From: Chitinophagaceae bacterium
GTDB taxonomy: Bacteria > Bacteroidota > Bacteroidia > Chitinophagales > Chitinophagaceae
Reading direction: 5' to 3'
Length of the DNA stretch: 64,000 bases
NCBI GenBank assembly: GCA_019752045.1
Contig: JAIEMP010000003.1
Coordinates: 62,001-126,000 of the forward strand
Below the pieces are notes generated by a model. The model made no database searches. It worked only from the letters and a program-made list of their open reading frames with translations, and was not told where the DNA came from. The translations under genes and the position numbers were made by a program. Below, piece by piece: positions 43,376 through 53,337 of this stretch (its first letter is position 1; each line of letters starts with the position of its first letter).

Positions 43376-44131
43376 TTATTTTCGACTGTTCATTTTTGCC
43401 AGTAAGCGTAAGATTTCTAAATACAGCCATACTAAAGTTACAAGTAAACCAAAAGCACCATACCATTCCATATACTTTGGTGCGCCCATGGCTGAGCCCT
43501 GTTCAATCATATCAAAATCGAGCAGCAGATTTAAAGCTGCAATAACAATGACTGCAAGAGAGAAGATGATACCGAAGGTAGAGCCGGTAGTTAAAAATTC
43601 AAATCGTATATTAAAGAATCCGAGTATCCATGTTAATAAATAAAAGAAGGCAATACTCGCTGTAGCAACAAAAATGATGGATTTAAATTTTTCAGTTACT
43701 TTAATAATCCGCAGCGTGTACAGCAGATACATGCTGGCAGCAACTGCAAATGTAAGAAGCACTGCATGACTGATAATGCCGGGATATTTTTCCTGAAATA
43801 TAAAATTGAAGTAAGCCGAAATAGCTCCTACAAATAATCCTTCCAGTATAGCATAAGCAGGTGCCAGATATCCACTCCATTCTTTTTTAAAAGTGATGAT
43901 CAATGCAACAACCAATCCGCCCAGTGCACCAACCAACATCATGGGCATAATTTCTTTTCCTGCATCAAACCACTGCCATGCAAAAGCTGCACCTGCCATT
44001 ACCATCAGCATCAGAAAACCAAATTTGTTCATCGTTCCACGAACGGTCATGGTTTCACCACTGTCTACAGGTATACTTTGCTGAAATTGCTTTTCACTAA
44101 GTGTTGGATTGCCCGATTTAAATAAAGCCAT
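43376..44131 (-). CDS. Bax inhibitor-1 / YccA family membrane protein
   Basis: A 251-residue protein of about seven membrane helices: MTVRGTMNKFGFLMLMVMAGAAFAW, ILEGLFVGAISAYF (BI-1 signature), LYTLRIIKVTEKF and ALNLLLDFDMIEQGSAMGAPKYMEWYGAFGLLVTLVWLYLEILRLL at the end with its conserved Asp pair. BI-1 proteins are pH-gated calcium leak channels in characterised members. It starts 37 bp downstream of the YtxH-like gene's stop. Confidence 0.9.
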   Translation of the reverse strand: MALFKSGNPTLSEKQFQQSIPVDSGETMTVRGTMNKFGFLMLMVMAGAAFAWQWFDAGKEIMPMMLVGALGGLVVALIITFKKEWSGYLAPAYAILEGLFVGAISAYFNFIFQEKYPGIISHAVLLTFAVAASMYLLYTLRIIKVTEKFKSIIFVATASIAFFYLLTWILGFFNIRFEFLTTGSTFGIIFSLAVIVIAALNLLLDFDMIEQGSAMGAPKYMEWYGAFGLLVTLVWLYLEILRLLAKMNSRK

Positions 44132-44168
44132 GTTTATTTTGTTTTAGGTAATAAAAATAAAGATTCTT

Positions 44169-44381
44169 TTACACATTCGGTTGTGTGCCGTCGTTACTGC
44201 CTTTTTTCTTTAACACATCGTTGAACATGTTTTCGGCCTCTTCTTTTATTTTCTCAGCTTTCGCTTTCAGGTCTTCTTTCAATTTCTGTTTTTCTTCATC
44301 GCTCATACTGTTGTACTTAAACAATCCATAACCAGCAGCGGCGCCCAGGAAAAATGTAGAGATCTGTTTTAAGTTGAACAT
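44169..44381 (-). CDS. YtxH-like domain protein
   Basis: A 70-residue protein from the ATG at 44381: MFNLKQISTFFLGAAAGYGLFKYN forms a single membrane helix with a small-residue motif, followed by a charged amphipathic helix EEKQKLKEDLKAKAEKIKEEAENMF. YtxH-like proteins are linked to stress responses. Probably co-transcribed with the BI-1 gene. Confidence 0.75.
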   Translation of the reverse strand: MFNLKQISTFFLGAAAGYGLFKYNSMSDEEKQKLKEDLKAKAEKIKEEAENMFNDVLKKKGSNDGTQPNV

Positions 44382-44532
44382 GGTTTTTGTTTTTTTAAGA
44401 ATGATCAAGTTTTAATCCAAAGATCAACCATCTGTCAAGAATGCAGGCAGGGGTTGATGGATTCAAGACCGGGCGGCAATTTCTTTCCGCTTTATCAAAC
44501 ATAAATAGAAAAGATTGTGGATAGAGTTTAAT

Positions 44533-44562
44533 TTTTTCATAGATTGAACCCGCCTAATTTTG
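44533..44562 (+). promoter_or_regulatory. korA promoter
   Basis: TAATTTTG (44555-44562) is an exact TAnnTTTG -7 element. TTTT at 44533-44536, 18 bp upstream, approximates the -33 element. Transcription would start close to the ATG at 44570. Confidence 0.6.
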
Positions 44563-44569
44563 CAATGCT

Positions 44570-46414
44570 ATGACAAGAAACCAGGAAATATTAAACGACG
44601 TCGTTATTAAGTTTGCCGGAGACAGTGGAGACGGAATGCAGCTCACCGGCAGCCAGTTTACCAACAATACCGCTTTAATGGGGATTGATCTTGCCACCTT
44701 CCCCGATTTCCCTGCAGAGATCCGTGCTCCGCAAGGAACCTTGGCAGGAGTGAGTGGATATCAGCTTCGTTTCAGCAGCGACAGTGTATTTACACCCGGC
44801 GATGCCTGCGATGTGCTGGTAGCTATGAATGCCGCTGCGCTCAAAGCAAATCTTACCGCTTTAAAGAAAGGCGGAAAGATTATTGTCAACACCGATGGCT
44901 TTGATGCAAAAAACCTCCGCCTGGCCAATTATCCCGAAGGTGAAAATCCATTGGAGAACGACAGCCTCTCTAACTACGAGGTTTTTAAAATGGATGTCAC
45001 CAAAATGACCCGTGAAGCATTGAGTGATATGACGATGGGGATGAAAGAAAAAGACCGGGCAAAAAATATGTTTGTGCTGGGCTTTTTATATTGGATGTAC
45101 AGCCGTGAAATGGAGAATACCATCAACTTTATTAAAGAGAAGTTCAGCAAGAAGCCCGATATCATGGAAAGTAATATCCGTGTACTGAAGGCAGGATATA
45201 ATTATGGCGATACCACCGAAACATTTACTACTACCTATAAAGTAGAGAAAGCAAAAATGGAGCCGGGCATGTACCGTTCCATTATGGGTAACCAGGCAGT
45301 AAGTATGGGTTTGATCGCCGCCAGCCAAAAAAGCGGATTGCAATTGTTTCTTGGTTCTTATCCTATTACTCCTGCAAGTGATATTTTACACGATTTAAGT
45401 AAATACAAATCCTTTGCTGTAAAAACATTTCAGGCCGAAGATGAAATTGCTGCTATCACATCGGCCATTGGTGCTGCCTATGGCGGATCATTGGGTGTTA
45501 CAACAAGCAGCGGTCCGGGTATTGCATTAAAAGGCGAAGCCATGGGTTTGGCGGTGATGCTGGAAATTCCGTTGCTCATCATCAATATACAACGTGGAGG
45601 TCCATCAACTGGCTTGCCTACCAAGACTGAGCAAAGTGATTTGATGCAGGCTTATTATGGAAGAAACGGTGAATGCCCCATGCCCATTATTTCTGCATCA
45701 ACACCTGCAGATTGTTTTGATGCGGTGTATGAAGCAGTGCGTATTGCAGTACAACACATGACACCGGTTATTTTCTTAAGCGATGGTTATATTGCCAATG
45801 GAGCAGAACCATGGCGCTATCCGCAAAGTGCCGACTTACCCGAAATAAAAGTTTCGTTTAAACAGGGTCTTGATGAAGGCGAAGAAAAATTACTGGCGTA
45901 TAAACGTGATGAAAAATTAGTTCGTCCATGGGCTATCCCCGGAACACCGGGATTAGAACATCGAATTGGCGGATTAGAAAAACAAGACATTACCGGTAAC
46001 ATCAGTTACGATGCAGAGAATCATCAGCACATGGTAAAAACAAGACAGGCAAAAGTTGATATGATTGCTGATTATATTCCGTTGCAGAAATTAGACAGCG
46101 GACCGGCAACGGGTAAAGTATTGGTGTTGGGATGGGGCAGTACGTATGGAGCCATTAAAAGTGCCTGTGCAGAGTTGCAGGCGCAGGGCAAATCAGTAGC
46201 GCATGCACATTTACGTTATGTGCGTCCGTTCCCGAAAAACCTCGGAGATATTATTAAGAATTACGATACCGTATTAATTCCTGAGCTCAATAACGGACAG
46301 TTGATCCGCATTATCCGTGATGTATATTTTATAGATGCAAAAGGATACAACAAGATCAAAGGCGTACCAATTACAAAAGGAGAGTTGATTGAGGAGTTGG
46401 GGAAGTATTTGTAA
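44570..46414 (+). CDS. korA: 2-oxoacid:ferredoxin oxidoreductase, fused gamma-alpha subunit (2-oxoglutarate type)
   Basis: A 614-residue fusion. Gamma domain at about 1-205 (KFAGDSGDGMQLTGSQFTNNTALMG, FPDFPAEIRAPQG, CDVLVAMNAAALK). The alpha domain follows with YPITPASDIL (about 265), SGPGIALKGEAMGLA and GGPSTGLPTKTEQSDL, and ends in a transketolase-C-like domain (VLVLGWGSTYGAIKSAC). The enzyme oxidises a 2-oxoacid and reduces ferredoxin with TPP on the beta subunit. No beta gene (korB) follows; the next genes run in the opposite direction. Confidence 0.9.
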   Translation: MTRNQEILNDVVIKFAGDSGDGMQLTGSQFTNNTALMGIDLATFPDFPAEIRAPQGTLAGVSGYQLRFSSDSVFTPGDACDVLVAMNAAALKANLTALKKGGKIIVNTDGFDAKNLRLANYPEGENPLENDSLSNYEVFKMDVTKMTREALSDMTMGMKEKDRAKNMFVLGFLYWMYSREMENTINFIKEKFSKKPDIMESNIRVLKAGYNYGDTTETFTTTYKVEKAKMEPGMYRSIMGNQAVSMGLIAASQKSGLQLFLGSYPITPASDILHDLSKYKSFAVKTFQAEDEIAAITSAIGAAYGGSLGVTTSSGPGIALKGEAMGLAVMLEIPLLIINIQRGGPSTGLPTKTEQSDLMQAYYGRNGECPMPIISASTPADCFDAVYEAVRIAVQHMTPVIFLSDGYIANGAEPWRYPQSADLPEIKVSFKQGLDEGEEKLLAYKRDEKLVRPWAIPGTPGLEHRIGGLEKQDITGNISYDAENHQHMVKTRQAKVDMIADYIPLQKLDSGPATGKVLVLGWGSTYGAIKSACAELQAQGKSVAHAHLRYVRPFPKNLGDIIKNYDTVLIPELNNGQLIRIIRDVYFIDAKGYNKIKGVPITKGELIEELGKYL

Positions 46415-46431
46415 AATGATATTTTTTTTGA

Positions 46432-46463
46432 AAAGCGACAGTTCATTGCTGTCGCTTTATTTA
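46432..46463 (+). terminator. Terminator after korA
   Basis: AAAGCGACAG (46432-46441) and CTGTCGCTTT (46449-46458) pair, followed by ATTTAT. The stem is strong though the tail is mixed. It lies 18 bp after the korA stop, indicating that korA ends its transcript without korB. Confidence 0.65.
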
Positions 46464-46556
46464 TACAAAATATTTTCAAACCCATTGCACTGCTGATGTT
46501 TTTTTCAGCAAGTGTGTTTATTAGTTTACAGACCCAGGAAAATAGTTGAACCCGAA

Positions 46557-47465
46557 TTAACCACCTTCTTTTGATGCAGTTAATTTCCACTTATACAATC
46601 TGTGCATCTCTGCCATATGCGGCAATGTTAAAACAGAAAGTAAAATAAATAACGAAGGCAGGCTGCTGCTCTGCATCCATTCAGCTTTTCCATATTTCAT
46701 AATCAACAACAAAAGTACAACAGATCCCAAGGTAGCAGGCACAGCATTGAACAGCAGTTTTTTAATACCCGCCTGTTTAAATACCGAGAAACGGATATGT
46801 TGTAATGCCTGTACACTGTGCCACCCGGTAAAATATAGAATGAAGCCAAGAATGAGTGAAGTATAAACGGTTGTATACATAAACAACAGAAAAACAAATA
46901 CACTCATCCATTGATCCCGTTGCTTGAACACACTACTGAAAAGAAGCACTGCACTTACAACAAACCAAAGCAAATGTGGTATCTGTTTCAGTATGTTCAT
47001 GATGGCCACTGCAGCACCCTGATTACCTGCAACAAGCTGTATCCATTGCAAAGTAACAGATGGATCTTTCAGCAGCAGCCACATGAGCAAGCAAGATCCA
47101 TAAATAAAAATAATTAACGGCGATGTTTGTTTGTTGCTGAAGCTCAACATATCTGTTTCACCAAAATGCCATGCTGTTAACAACAGAAACAGGAGCAAGG
47201 CAATGCCCGGTGCAAACAACCAGACCAACAGATAAATCAGTGCCGATAAAATATATTGAAGCAGATACCGGATGAGTTTAAATTTTTCTTTTTCAATAAA
47301 TGAAGCCGTGAGATGATCCATGGCACCATGTGGTATGCCTGCAATTAATATCCCTGCAACTGCTATCAAATATTCAGCTAAGCTACCCTGCCAATAGTTT
47401 CTGGTGAGGAGTAACAGCACAACGGTGAATAGCAGGATGCAGGTATGCAGCAGTGTCTTATTCAT
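46557..47465 (-). CDS. blh: Brp/Blh-type beta-carotene 15,15'-dioxygenase
   Basis: A 302-residue membrane protein with about eight helices. Conserved histidines for iron lie in IAGIPHGAMDHLTASF (about 41-56), FLLLTAWHFGETDMLSF (~98), GFILYFTGWHSVQALQHIRF (~213) and LTLPHMAEMHRLY near the end. It splits beta-carotene into two retinal molecules. Its start overlaps the crtY stop by 4 bp. It closes the three-gene operon that supplies retinal to the rhodopsin at 48644. Confidence 0.9.
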   Translation of the reverse strand: MNKTLLHTCILLFTVVLLLLTRNYWQGSLAEYLIAVAGILIAGIPHGAMDHLTASFIEKEKFKLIRYLLQYILSALIYLLVWLFAPGIALLLFLLLTAWHFGETDMLSFSNKQTSPLIIFIYGSCLLMWLLLKDPSVTLQWIQLVAGNQGAAVAIMNILKQIPHLLWFVVSAVLLFSSVFKQRDQWMSVFVFLLFMYTTVYTSLILGFILYFTGWHSVQALQHIRFSVFKQAGIKKLLFNAVPATLGSVVLLLLIMKYGKAEWMQSSSLPSLFILLSVLTLPHMAEMHRLYKWKLTASKEGG

Positions 47466-48589
47466 TTAAACAGGGAGATTCGTTTTAAAAACGGCGTCCA
47501 TGGTAATCCTGCAAAAATTTTTAGTTCATCCAGCAGCGAACTGTCTTCATTTAAAAATTTCAGAATACGGTGTAACGGTTGCTGCTGAAACAGTCGTTTA
47601 AAAATAGCTACAGCGCAGGAAGGATCTTCCTGAATAATTTTGAGCAGCAGATGATCATAAAATAAAAACCGCTGATGTCTTGTTCTGCGTTTCAACTGAT
47701 TGGTTTCAAATGAATCGGCAATTTGTTTACAGTCTTCCATCATGCGCAGAAAAGCATAACCGGTAGAAGGTTTAATTAATCCGCCTGCACCACCAATGTT
47801 GATGATGCCATTCTTTGTTTGCTGATCTATCTTTTCTCTGTACAGCGGAATTTTTCCTTTCTCTTTTTTAGTTACAGTATAGGCAGGACAGTTTTTCTGC
47901 GAAAGAAAGTTTCTGATTTTATTTTCATACACCAGTGAGTCATATACTTCGCTGGAGTAAAACGTATATTCAATCAATGCTTCGTTTTTATTAAATGGCA
48001 GTACATACAAAAAACCAAAGGGCCCACCTTCGTAATCGCTGAAATCCATTAAGGATGCTGTCTGTTCATCAAACCAGGCTGTTTCAGTTTGTACAAACCA
48101 GCCTTCAAAGTGTTGCCACATTTGCTGTGGCGTATCTGCAACCAGTGCAGGCACACTGTTAAAAATCCGGGCGGTTTTGAATTGCTGTGTTGCTGTACCT
48201 ACGGTGTAAGTATTTTCTTCCTTACTGATGCTGTTGATTTTTTCGTGCAGGATATGAATATTCGCATGATGATTAAAAAAAACATCATTGAAGTATTGGT
48301 TAAACGCAGAACCATTGATGCAGGAATAAGTAAATGGCTGAATGCTTTGTTTGATGTTGATTTGTTTTGCATCAAATTTCAACTGCTTCCATTCTTTGTG
48401 TACGAGCTGTTGAAAAGGATTGTTTTCTGTTTCCCAGAAGCACCAGGTTTTTTCTGCTGTTGTATTTTCTTCTTCCAGTACTAGTATACGTAAACGGTTA
48501 AACCCTTTTTTTTTGCTGAGAAAGTAAAGCAACATGCGGCAGGCTGCACCGCCTCCTGTAAAAATAATATCGTACCGGTTTGGTTGCAT
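47462..48589 (-). CDS. crtY: Lycopene beta-cyclase
   Basis: About 375 residues from the ATG at 48589 (MQPNRYDIIFTGGGAACRML). The FAD-binding GGGAACRM, the TAEKTWCFWE segment, FNSVPA and GGAGGLIKPSTGYAFLRM are typical of CrtY-type cyclases. It cyclises both ends of lycopene to give beta-carotene. The blh gene overlaps its end, and the rhodopsin gene is 54 bp upstream across a hairpin. Lycopene synthesis genes (crtE, crtB, crtI) are not in the window. Confidence 0.9.
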   Translation of the reverse strand: MQPNRYDIIFTGGGAACRMLLYFLSKKKGFNRLRILVLEEENTTAEKTWCFWETENNPFQQLVHKEWKQLKFDAKQINIKQSIQPFTYSCINGSAFNQYFNDVFFNHHANIHILHEKINSISKEENTYTVGTATQQFKTARIFNSVPALVADTPQQMWQHFEGWFVQTETAWFDEQTASLMDFSDYEGGPFGFLYVLPFNKNEALIEYTFYSSEVYDSLVYENKIRNFLSQKNCPAYTVTKKEKGKIPLYREKIDQQTKNGIINIGGAGGLIKPSTGYAFLRMMEDCKQIADSFETNQLKRRTRHQRFLFYDHLLLKIIQEDPSCAVAIFKRLFQQQPLHRILKFLNEDSSLLDELKIFAGLPWTPFLKRISLFK

Positions 48590-48597
48590 GTGTAAGA

Positions 48598-48629
48598 AAT
48601 AAAGGGCCTGCATGTGCAGACCCTTTATT
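48598..48629 (-). terminator. Hairpin between rhodopsin and crtY, possible attenuator
   Basis: AATAAAGGG (48598-48606) and CCCTTTATT (48621-48629) pair around a short loop containing TGCA/TGCA. The minus-strand tail TTATTTC is only weakly T-rich. It may end most rhodopsin transcripts and let a fraction continue into crtY-blh, or protect the rhodopsin mRNA 3' end. Confidence 0.55.
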
Positions 48630-48643
48630 CAATCAATTTATTT

Positions 48644-49393
48644 TTATGCTGATGCTTTTCTTGAGAGTGCATAAATCACAAGACCAAAACCAATTTTGTT
48701 TACAGCATCACCAACGTTGTAAACAATATCCATGGCTGCTGTAGCTGCTGCACGGTCTGCTACTAATTCCAGACCAAACAAACCACCTTTAGTTCCGAGG
48801 ATGTAACCTAAAGGATAAATCGCCCAACCTACAAGTACAAACCAGGCTAATGTTTTTGTTGCTTTTGCAACATCGGGTCCTGCATCACCGGCTAGCTTTG
48901 CTACTTCACCAAACCATACTAAGTAAGCAATGTAGAAATAGAATAAACCGCTGATAGCACCCCAAACCCAGCTTACGCTTTCTTCCGGATAAATAGCTTC
49001 ACCAACATATCCTGTTACCAGCATACCAACTGATGCAGCAATTAATTTCCACAATAGACCTTGCTTTGCACCGGCTTTCTTTGTAATGAGATAAAACTCA
49101 ACGCACATAAGTGGTACAGTTAATAACCAGTCTACATAACGGAAAAAAGTAGGCGACTGACCGGTTTCTAAATTGTAACCACGCATGTAATAATAATGCA
49201 CGGCTGCAATAAATGTAATAAGGCCCGATACAAGTACAGAAGTACGCCACTTCTTGTCTGTATTGTTTAATTCAAAAAAGAAAAACACAGAGGCTGCCAT
49301 CATTGCCATGGTGCCTACAAAAAAAGTAAACGCAACATAATTGTCGTTGGCAATTGGTTGCATTTCGAGGAGAAATGTCCGGAACATATGCAT
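48644..49393 (-). CDS. Proton-pumping microbial rhodopsin (DTE type)
   Basis: A seven-helix, 249-residue retinal protein. Key residues (from MHMFRTF): His66 in AAVHYYYMR, Arg85, Asp88 acceptor, Thr92, Glu99 donor, Lys233 for the retinal Schiff base in DAVNKIGFG. Asp-Thr-Glu marks an outward proton pump, not the NDQ sodium pump. Met96 at the spectral-tuning site suggests green absorption. Gly145 in WVWGAIS aligns with the fenestration glycine of carotenoid-binding xanthorhodopsins (Trp138 in bacteriorhodopsin). Starts at residue 3 or 11 are possible. It is the first gene of an operon with crtY and blh. Confidence 0.95.
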   Translation of the reverse strand: MHMFRTFLLEMQPIANDNYVAFTFFVGTMAMMAASVFFFFELNNTDKKWRTSVLVSGLITFIAAVHYYYMRGYNLETGQSPTFFRYVDWLLTVPLMCVEFYLITKKAGAKQGLLWKLIAASVGMLVTGYVGEAIYPEESVSWVWGAISGLFYFYIAYLVWFGEVAKLAGDAGPDVAKATKTLAWFVLVGWAIYPLGYILGTKGGLFGLELVADRAAATAAMDIVYNVGDAVNKIGFGLVIYALSRKASA

Positions 49394-49671
49394 TCGTTTT
49401 GATTTGAAAATAACCTGTTTGTTTAATTAACAGGGTTAACAAGCTAAACAAAACGTAAAACGTGAAAAGTTGTTTAATAAAAAAGGAGAATTTTTATAAT
49501 CGTTCAACGTAGATGTCTTTTTTTCTAAAGAAGAGTAAACAGTATCTCAATTCTTTATGATGTATGCTGAAGAAGTTCAATTCATTCTATTCCTCCCCCG
49601 GGTTGCTTCCAAGTAAAAAAAATGTAATCAAAAGAAAATCATCTTTCACTGTTGTTGAATCTGCAAACGGG

Positions 49672-50313
49672 TTAATTATTTTTTTGAAAATACCGGCAAA
49701 CCTGCTGCAATCCACATTCTCTGCATTTGGGATTTCTTGCTATACACGTATAACGTCCGTGTAAGATGAGCCAATGATGTGCTTTGTGCACCAGTTCAGT
49801 TGGAAAATGTTTGATCAATTCTTTTTCAACAGCTAAAGGAGTGGTAGCTGTTTGCTTTACCAGCCCAATACGTTTGCTTACACGAAACACATGTGTATCA
49901 ACCGCCATGTTGGGTTGTGCATCTACTACCGATGTAATCACATTCGCCGTTTTTCTTCCCACTCCCGGGAGTGTTACCAGCTCATTAACGGTTAATGGAA
50001 CTTCGCCAGCAAACTCATTCATGAGTTTTTGCGCCATGCCAATTAAATGTTTGGTTTTGTTGTTGGGGTAAGAAATGCTTTTGATGAGTGGAAACAATTC
50101 TTCAAACCTTGCCTTGCTCATGCTTTCAGCATCAGGATATTTTTCAAAGATAGAAGGAGTGGTTAGGTTTACCCGTTTATCGGTGCATTGTGCACTGAGG
50201 ATAACAGCAACGAGTAACTGATAAGGATTGTCGTACAACAGCTCGGTTTCAGCATTGGGAGCAAACTCAGTAAAATAGTCAATAACCGCCTTGTAACGTT
50301 CTTTAGTCGTCAT
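49672..50313 (-). CDS. nth: Endonuclease III
   Basis: A 213-residue base-excision repair glycosylase/lyase. The helix-hairpin-helix LVTLPGVGRKTANVITSVV (about 113-131) carries the catalytic Lys, and the Asp lies in MAVDTHVFRVSKRIG. The 4Fe-4S site is C-IARNPK-C-RE-C-GLQQV-C near the end. It removes oxidised pyrimidines and cleaves the abasic site. It belongs to the same repair pathway as the xth gene at 12469. Confidence 0.95.
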   Translation of the reverse strand: MTTKERYKAVIDYFTEFAPNAETELLYDNPYQLLVAVILSAQCTDKRVNLTTPSIFEKYPDAESMSKARFEELFPLIKSISYPNNKTKHLIGMAQKLMNEFAGEVPLTVNELVTLPGVGRKTANVITSVVDAQPNMAVDTHVFRVSKRIGLVKQTATTPLAVEKELIKHFPTELVHKAHHWLILHGRYTCIARNPKCRECGLQQVCRYFQKNN

Positions 50314-50361
50314 CCTGAAATTTGAATGACGGCGAAATTAACGAAAGATCAGTTGGGAGAA

Positions 50362-50595
50362 TTAATGCTTTTCAGCAACCTCTTTATGGGCATACTTGAG
50401 CACATTCAAAACAGTCTCAGTGCGGGGTGAAAAAGTGAATTTGGTTAAACGATGTGCCGCTTTTTTAATCACTTCAAACTTTTCCCTCAGGGTCCAGTCT
50501 TCAGCCATTGCCTTTTCAATTGCGGCTGATTCTTCGGCGGTGGTTTCTTTATAGAGGTATTGTAACAAGTCTTCCGGTGTAAAGTTATGTGACAT
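50362..50595 (-). CDS. Small conserved protein resembling an anti-sigma factor N-terminus
   Basis: A 77-residue soluble protein from the ATG at 50595 (MSHNFTPEDLLQYLYKETTAEESAAIEKAMAEDWTLREKFEVIKKA). The start resembles the helical N-terminal module of anti-sigma factors (DLLQYLYKETTAEESAAIE) but lacks zinc ligands and a membrane helix. Similar short proteins are conserved in Chitinophagaceae. Function unknown. Confidence 0.65.
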   Translation of the reverse strand: MSHNFTPEDLLQYLYKETTAEESAAIEKAMAEDWTLREKFEVIKKAAHRLTKFTFSPRTETVLNVLKYAHKEVAEKH

Positions 50596-50688
50596 AAGCA
50601 ATCCTGTTTTTTGGTGAAGGGGCTTTTCAGAGGATGCTTTGTTTAAAAACGCCGTTTAAAGACTTGTATTGTACAGGAAGGTGGAAAT

Positions 50689-50982
50689 TTATTCGTTAAA
50701 AAGGAAAATATCTTCATTATCCTTCTTCATATAATACTTTTCACGGGCAATCCGTTCGTAGGCCGAGGGGTCCGATTTACGCTTTTCCAGCTCGGTTTTG
50801 GCAGCATCAATCTTCTTATTATAGTAGGAGGTGTTGGTTTTTAATTCAGAAAGCTTCTGATAACGACCGATCTGGGTTAGAAAATCATTCCGGTCAATAA
50901 ACAGCATCCAGATGGTAAAACCAATGATGGTAAGCAGATACTTGTTTTTTAAAACAGATGGTATATGGGTTAGAAATTTCAT
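50689..50982 (-). CDS. ftsB: FtsB/DivIC-type septum formation initiator
   Basis: A 97-residue membrane protein: helix YLLTIIGFTIWMLFID (about 15-30), then a coiled coil ELKTNTSYYNKKIDAAKTELEKRKSD and the conserved YERIAREKYYMKKDNEDIFLF. DivIC/FtsB proteins form a complex with FtsL and FtsQ in the division septum. It follows eno on the same strand, a common order, though a long inverted repeat separates the two. Confidence 0.85.
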   Translation of the reverse strand: MKFLTHIPSVLKNKYLLTIIGFTIWMLFIDRNDFLTQIGRYQKLSELKTNTSYYNKKIDAAKTELEKRKSDPSAYERIAREKYYMKKDNEDIFLFNE

Positions 50983-51004
50983 TTCTGAAGTTTAAAGTTG
51001 AATT

Positions 51005-51042
51005 GTTTAAAGTTGAAGGTTCATTAACCTTCAACTTTAAAC
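51005..51042. repeat. 17-bp perfect inverted repeat between eno and ftsB
   Basis: Arms at 51005-51021 and 51026-51042 (GTTTAAAGTTGAAGGTT on the left) with loop CATT. A shifted direct copy (AGTTTAAAGTTGAA) precedes it near 50990. No T-run follows on the minus strand, so it is probably a dispersed repeat that could act as an RNA processing or stabilising site. Confidence 0.7.
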
Positions 51043-51055
51043 CTGAAACCTTCAA

Positions 51056-52477
<1,422 letters not shown>

Positions 52478-52567
52478 TTAATTCGCTGCAAAGAAAAGAC
52501 TTTCAGCGGCAGCAGCAAAGAGTTATAAGCAGTGAAATGATTATTTTTAAGTATAACAAACGATTGT

Positions 52568-53131
52568 ATGGATACAGAAATGATCAGTTCTATTGCCATG
52601 GGTATTGCGTTGAGTGCATGTTGCGGGTTCAGAGTTTTTGTACCGATGCTGGGTGCAAGTGTTGCGGCTTATCTGCATTGGTTCAATTTACCGGTTGATA
52701 TGCAGTGGATGGCCGGCCTGCCAGCACTGATTTGTTTTGCAACTGCTGCTGTATTGGAAATGGCAGCATACTATATTCCTTTTGTAGATAATTTACTCGA
52801 TACCATTGCTACACCACTTGCTGTTGCTGCAGGAACAGTATTAGCTGCATCTTTTTTACCCATTGCTGAATTCAGTCCGATTGTAAAATGGGTGTTGGCA
52901 TTGGTGAGTGGTGGTGCAGCTGCAGGAACTGTTCAGTCAGGAACAGGATTGCTGCGTTTGTTTTCGAGTAAAACAACTGCAGGTGCAGGAAATGCAGTTG
53001 TAGCAACCGGAGAAAATGTTGCAGCAGTGGGCGGCACTGCATTGGCGTTTGTAATACCGGTTGTTATTGCAGTGCTGATGTTGTTGTTGATTGGATGGAT
53101 TGTGAAGAAAGGGGTGGGGAGAATAAAATAG
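52568..53131 (+). CDS. DUF4126 family membrane protein
   Basis: A 187-residue protein with about five membrane helices. The start MISSIAMGIALSACCGFRVFVPMLGASVAAY is the DUF4126 signature, followed by LEMAAYYIPFVDNLLDTIATPLAVAAGTVL and GTVQSGTGLLRLFSSKTTAGAGN. The family is conserved in many bacteria and has no assigned function. It is followed by REP hairpins and a RAYT gene. Confidence 0.85.
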   Translation: MDTEMISSIAMGIALSACCGFRVFVPMLGASVAAYLHWFNLPVDMQWMAGLPALICFATAAVLEMAAYYIPFVDNLLDTIATPLAVAAGTVLAASFLPIAEFSPIVKWVLALVSGGAAAGTVQSGTGLLRLFSSKTTAGAGNAVVATGENVAAVGGTALAFVIPVVIAVLMLLLIGWIVKKGVGRIK

Positions 53132-53136
53132 AAGTT

Positions 53137-53283
53137 GATGTCTGTTCACCCGCATTGTGAATGTATTTACTCAACAAAAGAAAGGCCATCGATGACTGTT
53201 CACCCGAAGGGTGACTGTTCATCATTAAGAAAGAGATAAAACATGAGATTGATGTCTGTTCACCTGAAAGGTGACCGCACATC
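53137..53283. repeat. REP hairpins upstream of the RAYT gene (three units)
   Basis: Units at 53137-53163, 53191-53223 and 53251-53283 share the form GATGnCTGTTCACCC-GAA-GGGTGAC, ending CATC. The middle unit is the most complete (GTTCACCC/GGGTGA stem); the first is degenerate. They are inverted relative to the two units after the transposase gene. Confidence 0.85.
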
Positions 53284-53337
53284 CTGCAGAAATTATCACA
53301 TTGCTAACTGCACATCATAATAAAAAAATTATAAAAT

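Noticed and set aside
48644-49393. Sodium-pumping (NDQ) rhodopsin
   Set aside because: The three motif residues are Asp, Thr and Glu, which mark a proton pump.
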